Shown piece after piece: positions 27,004 through 33,894 of a stretch of 44,483 nt of DNA. The position numbers and the translations under genes are program-made. Where the stretch lies: contig NZ_PPPT01000152.1 of assembly GCF_006483445.1 (NCBI RefSeq), forward strand, positions 1 to 44,483, written 5' to 3'. The stretch comes from Bradyrhizobium guangdongense (GTDB taxonomy: Bacteria > Pseudomonadota > Alphaproteobacteria > Rhizobiales > Xanthobacteraceae). Under the pieces are notes generated by a model, which was not told where the DNA came from, ran no database searches, and worked only from the letters and a program-made list of their open reading frames with translations. The stretch's first letter is position 1; each line of letters opens with the position of its first letter.

Positions 27004-28595
27004 GCGTGACCGTTCGATTTTGCGGCGCCGCCCGCACCGTGACCGGCTCGAGCTATCTGTTCCAGACCGCGCACGGTCGCTTCCTGGTCGATTGCGGCCT
27101 GTTCCAGGGGCAGAAGACGCTGAAGGAGCTGAACTACGGCGCCTTTCCGTTCCGGCCCGCCGACATCGACGCGGTGCTGCTGACCCATGCGCATATCGAT
27201 CACAGCGGCCTCCTGCCGAAACTCGTCCGCGGCGGCTTCGAGGGGCCGATCCTTGCCACGCGTGGCACCATCGATCTCTGCTCCTACATGCTGCCCGACG
27301 CCGGCAGCATCCAGGAATCCGAGGTCGCCGCGCTCAACCGGCGCAATGCGGCGCGTGGGCGCAGGGACGTCACGCCGATCTACACCCAGGCCGACGCCAT
27401 CGCCGCGCTGCAATCGTTCAGGCCGGTCGCCTATGAAGACTGGGTCGGGGTGATATCAGGCGTCCGCGCCCGCTACTGGAACGCCGGGCATCTGCTCGGT
27501 TCCGCCTCGATCGAGCTCGAATTCGCCGGCGCGAACGGCGCGCGGCCGCTGCGCGTGCTGGTCTCCGGCGACGTCGGCCCAGAAGCAAAGCTGCTGCAGC
27601 CCGATCCGGAGGCACCATCGGATCTCGACTACGTCATCTCGGAAGCCACCTATGGCGACCGCGTCCGCGCGGTCACAACACCGGAAGAGCGCCGCCAGCA
27701 TCTCGCCAGCGAAGTTCGCGACGCCGCAGCGGCCAAGGGCGCCCTCCTTATCCCCGCCTTCGCCGTCGAGCGGACGCAGGAGCTGATCGTCGATCTCGTC
27801 GACCTCATGGAGCGCGGCGAGGTTCCGGCGGCGCCGATCTTCCTGGACTCGCCTCTCGCGATCCATGCCACCGAGGTGTTTCGCGCGCACGCGGCAAGCC
27901 TCGATCCCACCGTCGACGTCAATCGCCTGCTCAATTCGCCGCATCTCAAATTCACCGAGACCGTGGACGAGAGCAAGGCGATCATGCGGCTGACGGGCTT
28001 TCACATCGTCATCGCCGCCAGCGGCATGTGCGACGCCGGCCGCATCCGCCATCATCTGAAGCGCTGGCTGTGGAACGAGCGCGCGACCGTGCTGCTCGCC
28101 GGCTTCCAGGCCAACGGCACGCTCGGCCGTTTCCTGCAGAACGGCGCCAAGGCGGTGCGGATCCAGGGCGAGGAGATCAGGGTCGCTGCGCGCATTCGCA
28201 TGATCGACGAATATTCGGGGCATGCCGACGGCGCCAGCATGGCGCAGTGGATCGCCGCGCGCCGTCCGATCGCGCGCGGCCTGTTCCTTGTGCACGGCGA
28301 ACAGGACGCCATTGCAGGCCTCGCGATGCGCGTGTCCGAGCGGATCATCCCGGCGGCAAGGATCTATCAGCCGGTGCTGGACGACATCTACGAGCTCTCA
28401 ACCGCGGAGCCACGCGTGCTCGACGTCGATCATCGGCGCCGGCTGGCGAACGAGGCCGTCACGCAGCTCGACTGGCACAACGAGATGTCGGAGCTGATGC
28501 TCGACATCAACGACAAGATCGGCGCCGCCGCCGACGACCGCGCCCGCGGCGTCATCATCCGGCGATTGCGGCGAGCGCTGGCGGACGGCAGTTAG
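27000..28595 (+). CDS. MBL-fold / beta-CASP nuclease (RNA-specificity domain)
   Basis: 531 residues. Metallo-beta-lactamase motifs are clear: LTHAHIDHSGLLPKL, the downstream His in WNAGHLLGSASIELEF, and the Asp in VSGDVGP. The beta-CASP and RNA-metabolising parts follow (TVLLAGFQANGTLGRFLQ, IDEYSGHADGASM). This family resembles CPSF-73/RNase J-like exo/endonucleases, so an RNA-processing role is likely, although the substrate is unknown. It overlaps the PRPP-synthetase-like gene by four bases and its TAG converges on the next gene with a four-base overlap (28592-28595). The open frame extends upstream to 26607 inside the previous gene; ATG 27000 is the clear start. Confidence 0.9.
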   Translation: MSVTVRFCGAARTVTGSSYLFQTAHGRFLVDCGLFQGQKTLKELNYGAFPFRPADIDAVLLTHAHIDHSGLLPKLVRGGFEGPILATRGTIDLCSYMLPDAGSIQESEVAALNRRNAARGRRDVTPIYTQADAIAALQSFRPVAYEDWVGVISGVRARYWNAGHLLGSASIELEFAGANGARPLRVLVSGDVGPEAKLLQPDPEAPSDLDYVISEATYGDRVRAVTTPEERRQHLASEVRDAAAAKGALLIPAFAVERTQELIVDLVDLMERGEVPAAPIFLDSPLAIHATEVFRAHAASLDPTVDVNRLLNSPHLKFTETVDESKAIMRLTGFHIVIAASGMCDAGRIRHHLKRWLWNERATVLLAGFQANGTLGRFLQNGAKAVRIQGEEIRVAARIRMIDEYSGHADGASMAQWIAARRPIARGLFLVHGEQDAIAGLAMRVSERIIPAARIYQPVLDDIYELSTAEPRVLDVDHRRRLANEAVTQLDWHNEMSELMLDINDKIGAAADDRARGVIIRRLRRALADGS

Positions 28596-29488
28596 GACTC
28601 ACCAGGTCGAACATCGAACACCGGTTCGTAGCTGTCGCCTGCCGCGTGGATATGCGCGCAGCGTTGGCCACGAAAATGGGCGGGAACGAGCAGCCGGCCG
28701 TTGTCGGCGGCCTCGGCGAAGATCTTGTGCCGCGTCTCGCCTCCCACCTTGGGATCGACGCATGTCCCGGTCGACAGGCCCGGCTGATATATCTGCAGCG
28801 GATTGTGTACGGCGTCGCCGCAGAACAGTGCGCGAGCTTGCGCGAAATCCACCGCGACACCCATCTGTCCTCTGGTATGCCCCGGCAGCGGCAGGAGCCG
28901 GAGCCCCGGACCCAGTTCATAGCCATCATCGACGAGATCGGCGCGGCCCGCCTCGACGATCGGAATGACGCTGTCTTCGAGCCCGCGCGCGTGCAACGGC
29001 AAAGCGCGGCCCGTCCTGAGCTGATCCAGCCAGTCGTTCAATTCGTTGCGACCGAAGAGATAGCGCGCATTGGGAAAGCTCGGCACCCAGCGGCCGTTCT
29101 CGCTTTGCGTGTTCCAGCCGACGTGATCGATATGCAGATGGGTGCAGAACACCAGATCGATGCTCGCGGGATCGACGCCGGCCCGCCGCAACCGGTCGAG
29201 AAAGCCGCTGCCGCGCCGCTGATGCCAGACGGGAATTTCGGGACGGTCCTTGCCCTCGCCGAGGCAACTGTCGATCAGGATCGTCATCGTCGCGGTCCGC
29301 AGCACAAAACTCTGGATCGCGAATCTGGCCATGCCCGTGGCGAGATCGAGGAAATCGGGCTCCAGGACGCCGCGGTGCTTCTTGATCAGCTCCGGATCGC
29401 GGTCGGGAAAGAAATCAGAGACGGGCATGGAAAAATCGTCATCATCGACGATGATGTCCACGATCGCCTCGCCGAGCGGAAAACGCAT
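28592..29488 (-). CDS. MBL-fold metallo-hydrolase, lactonase-like
   Basis: 298 residues with the two-metal motif CTHLHIDHVGWN (HxHxDH), the later His in LPGHTRGQMG, Asp in FCGDAVHNP and a C-terminal His in LVPAHFRGQ. This pattern is shared with AHL lactonases and other cyclic-ester or thioester hydrolases; quorum quenching is possible but not shown. It is cytoplasmic, with no signal peptide. It overlaps tail-to-tail with the beta-CASP nuclease gene. It is divergent from the AEC transporter across a 156-bp gap containing a 12-bp inverted repeat. Confidence 0.88.
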   Translation of the reverse strand: MRFPLGEAIVDIIVDDDDFSMPVSDFFPDRDPELIKKHRGVLEPDFLDLATGMARFAIQSFVLRTATMTILIDSCLGEGKDRPEIPVWHQRRGSGFLDRLRRAGVDPASIDLVFCTHLHIDHVGWNTQSENGRWVPSFPNARYLFGRNELNDWLDQLRTGRALPLHARGLEDSVIPIVEAGRADLVDDGYELGPGLRLLPLPGHTRGQMGVAVDFAQARALFCGDAVHNPLQIYQPGLSTGTCVDPKVGGETRHKIFAEAADNGRLLVPAHFRGQRCAHIHAAGDSYEPVFDVRPGES

Positions 29489-29572
29489 GACGGCTCCTCT
29501 CCTTCCGTTAGCGGTCGCGCCTTTTCCTCGACCATTGGCAGGTCATGACGGCGCGGCCAGGTTGAACGGTGA

Positions 29573-29616
29573 CGACGATACATCGCCAGAGTAACATGCT
29601 ATCTGATGTATCGTCG
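29573..29616. promoter_or_regulatory. 12-bp inverted repeat between divergent genes
   Basis: CGACGATACATC (29573-29584) and its exact complement GATGTATCGTCG (29605-29616) are separated by 20 bases, so dyad centres are 32 bp (three helical turns) apart. It lies between the lactonase-like hydrolase (ATG at 29488) and the AEC transporter (ATG at 29645), a good position for one regulator to control both. It may instead form a cruciform or RNA hairpin, with AGA/TCT pairing inside. Confidence 0.55.
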
Positions 29617-29644
29617 ACGCGTGGGCAATTTGGGGAATGGGGGT

Positions 29645-30679
29645 ATGGAAGTCGTCAGCCTGGTCCTTCCCGTGTTCGCGATCATCGTCACCGGCTGGCT
29701 CGCCGGCTCGGTCGGCTATCTCTCCCGCTCACTCGCCACGGGACTGGTGCATTTTGCCTACAATGTGGCGATGCCGGCGCTGCTGGTCGTCACGATCGCG
29801 CAGGAGCCGGCCCGCAATCTGCTGGAATGGCGGTTTCTGTTCGCCTTCGGCGGCGGCTCGCTGATCTGCTTTGCGCTCGTCTTCCTGGCGGTGCGCACGA
29901 GCGGCAAGCATGACCTTGCTTCCAGCACGATCTATGGCATGACGGCTGCGATGACCAATACCGGGTTCGTGGCGCTCCCGGTGCTGCACGCGATCTACGG
30001 CCAGCCTGCCGTGTTGCCGGCTGCGGTGGCCACCGTATTCGTCGCAGCCGTGATGTTTCCGATCACGGTCATTCTGCTGGAACGCAACGGCAAGCGCGAA
30101 CCGTCCGCATCGTCGAGCGGACTGGTGCAGCAGATTTTGCTCAATCCGATGTTGCTGTCGACGCTGATCGGGCTTGCCTGGGCGATCGCGGGCCTGCCGA
30201 TCCCGGCGCCGGTTGCAGCCTATCTCAACATCATCGCGGCCGCGCTTACGCCCTGCGCGCTGTTTGCCATCGGGCTAGGCCTGTCGATCGAAGGCCTGCG
30301 GGCGCACCTCACGACCTCGATCGCGTTGTCGGTCGTCAAGCTCGTGATCATGCCGCTGGTCGTCTACGGGCTCTGCGTGATCTCGGGCCTCAATTCGCTC
30401 TACACCGTCGCCGCCGTAATCTGCGCCGCCGTGCCGACCGCCAAGACCGTGTATGTTCTGGCGCACGAGCACGAGGTCGAGGAGCCGCTGGTCGCGGCCA
30501 CGGTGTCGATGACCACGGCGCTGTCGGTGGGAACACTGCTGGTGGCGCTGTATCTGCTGTCCGGACTTGTGGCCGGGCGCGAGGTAACTGCGGCGCGCAT
30601 GGCCACGCAAGTTGGCCTCCTAGCGCCAAGTTGCACGTTTGACAATAACACGCGACACGGGCGGAAAAACTGCATATAG
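29645..30679 (+). CDS. AEC-family (auxin efflux carrier) transporter with an abnormal C-terminus
   Basis: Inner-membrane permease with about ten TM helices in two halves of five (EVVSLVLPVFAIIVTGWLAG and, in the second half, ILLNPMLLSTLIGLAWAIAGL), typical of bacterial AEC carriers for organic acids or amino acids. The ATG at 29645 has a G-rich Shine-Dalgarno; a frame from 29606 adds 13 residues. The normal protein should end shortly after the last TM (LLVALYLLSGL). Here about 33 hydrophilic residues follow, the last part (CTFDNNTRHGRKNCI) being Asn/Cys/Lys-rich and coded by AT-richer DNA. The original 3' end seems replaced at the edge of the accessory segment. Function may still be intact. 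Confidence 0.85.
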   Translation: MEVVSLVLPVFAIIVTGWLAGSVGYLSRSLATGLVHFAYNVAMPALLVVTIAQEPARNLLEWRFLFAFGGGSLICFALVFLAVRTSGKHDLASSTIYGMTAAMTNTGFVALPVLHAIYGQPAVLPAAVATVFVAAVMFPITVILLERNGKREPSASSSGLVQQILLNPMLLSTLIGLAWAIAGLPIPAPVAAYLNIIAAALTPCALFAIGLGLSIEGLRAHLTTSIALSVVKLVIMPLVVYGLCVISGLNSLYTVAAVICAAVPTAKTVYVLAHEHEVEEPLVAATVSMTTALSVGTLLVALYLLSGLVAGREVTAARMATQVGLLAPSCTFDNNTRHGRKNCI

Positions 30680-30733
30680 TTGGTCTATTAAACCATTACC
30701 CTAATTCCATTTTTTCATCGACGGAGCGCATTT

Positions 30734-31183
30734 ATGACTGATCCTTTGACGATTGGCAGTCTGGCCGTCTCGGCGCTTAGTATTGCAGCAAAGAAGGCAC
30801 TTGAGGCGGGCGTTGGTGAAGTCATCAAGGACGCTTACGCGGGACTTAAGAGCAAGATTGCAGAGTGGTCCGGTACGGATTTGGCTGCTCTTGAGAAAGA
30901 CCCCGATTCCAAAGGACGGCAACTGATCGTAGCGGAAGAGATCAACCGGCAACCCCCTGAGGTCCGAACCGAAATCAAAGCATTAGTGTTGGCGCTGAAC
31001 GAGGCCCTCCGGAAGGCGGCGGAAGCCAATCCCATCGGCATCGACGTCCAACAAATTGAGGCCGCCAGCATCGCGCTGAAGGCAACAGACGTTCAGGGCG
31101 GCACCGGCATGAAGATTGGCACGGCAAAAACAACGGGAGCTTTCACGGCCGAGGTATCGAACGTGGGGGAATCCAAGCGGTAG
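30734..31183 (+). CDS. small helical protein, probable N-terminal part of the STAND protein
   Basis: 149 codons with GGAG about 8 nt before the ATG. It opens with an amphipathic to hydrophobic helix (PLTIGSLAVSALSIAAKKALEAGVGEVIKDA), then helices (QLIVAEEINRQPPEVRTEIKALVLALNEAL), and ends in a Gly/Ala/Thr-rich beta-like stretch (GMKIGTAKTTGAFTAEVSN). The helical opening recalls HeLo/Bell-like effector domains of NLR-like systems; this is an impression, not a match. The TAG at 31181-31183 interrupts a repeat pattern that resumes in the -1 frame, which runs into the NTPase. It may therefore be the N-terminus of one larger protein rather than a separate gene. Confidence 0.7.
   Translation: MTDPLTIGSLAVSALSIAAKKALEAGVGEVIKDAYAGLKSKIAEWSGTDLAALEKDPDSKGRQLIVAEEINRQPPEVRTEIKALVLALNEALRKAAEANPIGIDVQQIEAASIALKATDVQGGTGMKIGTAKTTGAFTAEVSNVGESKR
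31165..31169 (+). other. G5 run: possible frameshift or error site joining two frames
   Basis: Five G in a row within GTG GGG GAA near the end of the small ORF. A -1 slip here, or one additional G in the true sequence, moves translation from the small ORF to the NTPase frame, which is open from 31060 with no ATG, GTG or TTG before 31261. After the slip the protein reads NVGGIQAVADRSRAVTASIAG, continuing the about 20-residue repeat. GGG re-pairs perfectly after a -1 slip, but the site is not a canonical X XXY YYZ heptamer. Confidence 0.5.
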
Positions 31184-31260
31184 CCGACAGGTCCCGGGCT
31201 GTTACCGCTTCAATCGCAGGGGCCCAGATTGGACAGGCCGACGTCGGTCGCGATCTGAAC

Positions 31261-33708
31261 GTGGCTGTCTTTGTCGGAGAAGGCGCATTCCAGCTCCAAG
31301 CTTCAGCGCTGGGGCTTGAGCAGATGGCCGAGAGCGAGCCGAGTCTCGATTGGCTGGAGCCCTCGGACGCCTTGGATGACGGAGAACCAAATCTCTTCAG
31401 CCTTTTGACCTGGAACTACCGTCTCGTCGAGACTCTCCATGGTCGCGATGAGGACTTGCGTCGTATCCTCGAATGGGCGGAGAGCGGCTCGAAGACTGCG
31501 AGTGCGCGGCTGATTACGGGCGAAGGCGGCGCAGGCAAAACGCGGCTTGCCGCTGCGGCGGCGGCCATCTTGCGTGATAGAAGATGGACTGCAGGCTTCC
31601 TTCCAAGACATCGGGACAGGTTCAAATTCAAAATCGGACAGAAGGGCCTATTTCTTGTCATTGACTATCCCGAGGAGCAGCCCGACCGCACAAAAGCTAT
31701 TCTAAAGGAATTAGCCGAACGCAAGACTGCGCCCTACCCGCTTCGGGTTCTTTTCGTGTCGCGGAGGTCATTTGCACAGTGGGAAGGCGAAACGACAATC
31801 CTCCAGGGGCGATTTGGTCGACACGAGATCGCTGCAGCCGCGCCGCTTGATGTTGCGAGTGGTCTCAAGCTTATCGAAGAAGCAACCGCAAAATTCGCCA
31901 AACTGGCCAAAAGGCCGGCGCCAGCTCTTCAATCAGCGGGAGCATGGCTTGAAGCTTCTCCAATGCATCGGTTGCCGCTTTATGCCACTTCCGCTGCTAT
32001 CCACGCTGTCCTCTCGCCCAAGGCGGCTTTCAGCATCGGTGGAGGAGAGCTGCTGAAGAATCTTGGGCAGCGCGAAATTGACCGCGTGCGCCCGATGTCT
32101 GAGTCATTGGGGCTTGGTCGAAACGGCCTCGAAAATTTGCTTGCGCTTGGAGTCTTGGGCGATGGGCTCAATGAAGCAGCAGTGCGAAAGCTGACTGAGA
32201 GCGGAGCATGTGAGCAAACAGGAGATGCAGTCGAGACGCTCGCACTGACCCCGTGGTGGAGGAATGGTCGACTGGCTCGACTTGAGCCTGACGCGCCTGC
32301 GGCGGCGTTTCTCGATCTTGCGCTTTTCAGCATCGTTCCGCAAGGGCGCGAAGGTCTGACCAAGTGGTTATCCATTGCGCTGCACGAGAATGCCAGTTCA
32401 TTCGGCAATCGCTTGGCGCGAGTATTGTATGACCTGCATACGTTACGCGGCGACGTAGGCTTGCACCCGCTCGACCAGCGGTTGGAAGAGATGCTTGCTC
32501 AAGAGCCGACACTCGCGGTTCAGTTTGCAGACCTGGCGGAAGCTAACGTTCCTTTTTGGGGAGCGAATTTTGCTACTCGCGTCGCGCTAATCTTAGCCGA
32601 GGCGAGTGAGAATCCTGCGTATGCTGCACTCTACTACAGTAATGCTTCAAGCTATCTGTCTGCGCTCGGACGCCAAGAAGAAGCGTTTGCGGCCGCGCAG
32701 GGGGCAGCCGATCGTTATCGCGTCCTCTCCGAGGCAGAGCCAGAGATCTTTGCGTCGGCTCTGGCCGGCTCACTGACAAATCTGGCCAATGTGTTGTCAG
32801 AGCTTGGGCACCGGGAGAAAGCTTATGCGGCTGCGCAGGAAGCTGTCGAACTCTATCGCTCTCTCGCCGACGCGACGCCCGAAATATTCACACCGTTTCT
32901 TGCGACTTCGCTGAACAACCTCGCCAATGGGCTGTCGGACCTTGGACACAAACAGGAAGCGCTCGCAGCGGCGCGAGAGGCAGTAGAGCTGCGGCGCGAG
33001 CTAGCCAGCAAGCGGCCCGACGCGTTCACACCGGATCTGGCAACTTCGCTAAACAATCTCGCCACTGTGCTGTCGGAGCTCAGACTCTGGGAGGACGCAC
33101 TCGCGGCAGCGCAAGAGGCAGTGAAAATTCGCCGGGCGCTCGCCAATGCGCGGCCCGAGGCGTTCGCGCCAAACCTGGCTGGCTCGCTGAATAATCTAGC
33201 CCATTCACTGTCGAAGCTTGGACGCAAAGAGGAAGCGCTCGCGGCGGTGCAAGAAGCGGCCCATGTCCATCGCATACTTGCGGACGCGCGGCCGGAAGCG
33301 TTCGCACCGAAGCTGGCCGCCTCACTGAACAATCTGGCTTACTTGCTATCAGAGCTTGGACGCCCGGAGGAAGCGCTGGCCGCGATTCAGGAATCTGCGC
33401 ATGTCTATCGCTCACTCGCTGATTTTCGACCCACAGCGTTCGAGCCGGACCTTGCGATGTCGCTGAACAATCTCGCTAATGCTCTCTGGAGAGTCGGAAT
33501 GCCGGAGCAGGCGCTCGGTGCTGCGCGCGAGGCAACCGATCTCTATCGTGGGCTCGCCAGCACCGAGCCCATGGCCTTCAGTCCGGATTTAGCGATGTCG
33601 CTAAACAATCTGTTCAATATACTGTCGGGACTTGGACGCAAGCAAGAGGCCCTCGCAGCGGCGCAGGAGGCAGCAATGTTGATATCCGCGTACCCACCGA
33701 ACAGGTAA
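31261..33708 (+). CDS. STAND-type NTPase with C-terminal TPR-like repeats
   Basis: 815 residues from GTG 31261. The NTPase has Walker A ITGEGGAGKTRLA (about 85-97), Walker B LFLVIDYPEE (about 130-139) and a sensor-like Arg after the next strand (VLFVSRRS), matching STAND/NLR-like signalling ATPases. A helical middle region leads to eight TPR-like units of 46 residues (from about residue 458; consensus SLNNLAxxLSxLGRxEEALAAAQEA). No Shine-Dalgarno precedes the GTG, and the frame is open 200 bases upstream, coding a plausible beta-repeat; this suggests fusion to the 149-codon ORF through a -1 shift at 31165-31169 (about 990 residues in total). STAND proteins often act in anti-phage defence; that role is inferred. 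Codon use is AT-richer than flanking genes. Confidence 0.8.
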   Translation: MAVFVGEGAFQLQASALGLEQMAESEPSLDWLEPSDALDDGEPNLFSLLTWNYRLVETLHGRDEDLRRILEWAESGSKTASARLITGEGGAGKTRLAAAAAAILRDRRWTAGFLPRHRDRFKFKIGQKGLFLVIDYPEEQPDRTKAILKELAERKTAPYPLRVLFVSRRSFAQWEGETTILQGRFGRHEIAAAAPLDVASGLKLIEEATAKFAKLAKRPAPALQSAGAWLEASPMHRLPLYATSAAIHAVLSPKAAFSIGGGELLKNLGQREIDRVRPMSESLGLGRNGLENLLALGVLGDGLNEAAVRKLTESGACEQTGDAVETLALTPWWRNGRLARLEPDAPAAAFLDLALFSIVPQGREGLTKWLSIALHENASSFGNRLARVLYDLHTLRGDVGLHPLDQRLEEMLAQEPTLAVQFADLAEANVPFWGANFATRVALILAEASENPAYAALYYSNASSYLSALGRQEEAFAAAQGAADRYRVLSEAEPEIFASALAGSLTNLANVLSELGHREKAYAAAQEAVELYRSLADATPEIFTPFLATSLNNLANGLSDLGHKQEALAAAREAVELRRELASKRPDAFTPDLATSLNNLATVLSELRLWEDALAAAQEAVKIRRALANARPEAFAPNLAGSLNNLAHSLSKLGRKEEALAAVQEAAHVHRILADARPEAFAPKLAASLNNLAYLLSELGRPEEALAAIQESAHVYRSLADFRPTAFEPDLAMSLNNLANALWRVGMPEQALGAAREATDLYRGLASTEPMAFSPDLAMSLNNLFNILSGLGRKQEALAAAQEAAMLISAYPPNR
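32632..33705 (+). repeat. tandem 138-bp coding repeat (eight TPR-like units)
   Basis: Units begin at 32632, 32770, 32908, 33046, 33184, 33322, 33460 and 33598, exactly 138 bp apart with no indels; the last is partial. Each codes 46 residues forming a helix-turn-helix pair. Units 3-6 are most alike at DNA level, indicating recent duplication or gene conversion. The exact period implies selection or recombination acting on whole units. Confidence 0.9.
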
Positions 33709-33894
33709 AGAGCATTTGTTGCATGATCTGCTCGTCCTGCCGTACCGAGCATAAATTAACCGCCCGCGAGGACGCGCTGCATAGCTGACCTACCGCGACA
33801 CGCGGCCGCGCGTGCTTTACGCTTCCGCAAATTCCTGATCCTCTCTGCATCAATCGACCGGACCAACCGGCCCGCGCCAGGGGAGAGAGACGCC

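Noticed and set aside
28028..29548. 506-codon plus-strand frame across the nuclease and hydrolase genes
   Set aside because: Arg/Ala-rich low-complexity translation overlapping two genes with intact motifs.
30630..30680. TTGACA near 30640 as a promoter of the STAND module
   Set aside because: The only TATA-like element (CATATAGT) lies about 28 bp away, too far for a sigma-70 promoter.
31116..31319. 67-codon frame overlapping the junction of the small ORF and the NTPase
   Set aside because: Arg-rich translation in the third frame; the two flanking frames carry a continuous repeat, this one does not.
32632..33705. Regular repeats considered as a CRISPR array
   Set aside because: The 138-bp units are fully coding, without distinct repeat and spacer parts, and there are no cas genes.
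33709..33894. Possible attachment site at the right edge of the accessory segment
   Set aside because: No direct repeat of the left edge (30580-30733) and no tRNA end were found by eye.
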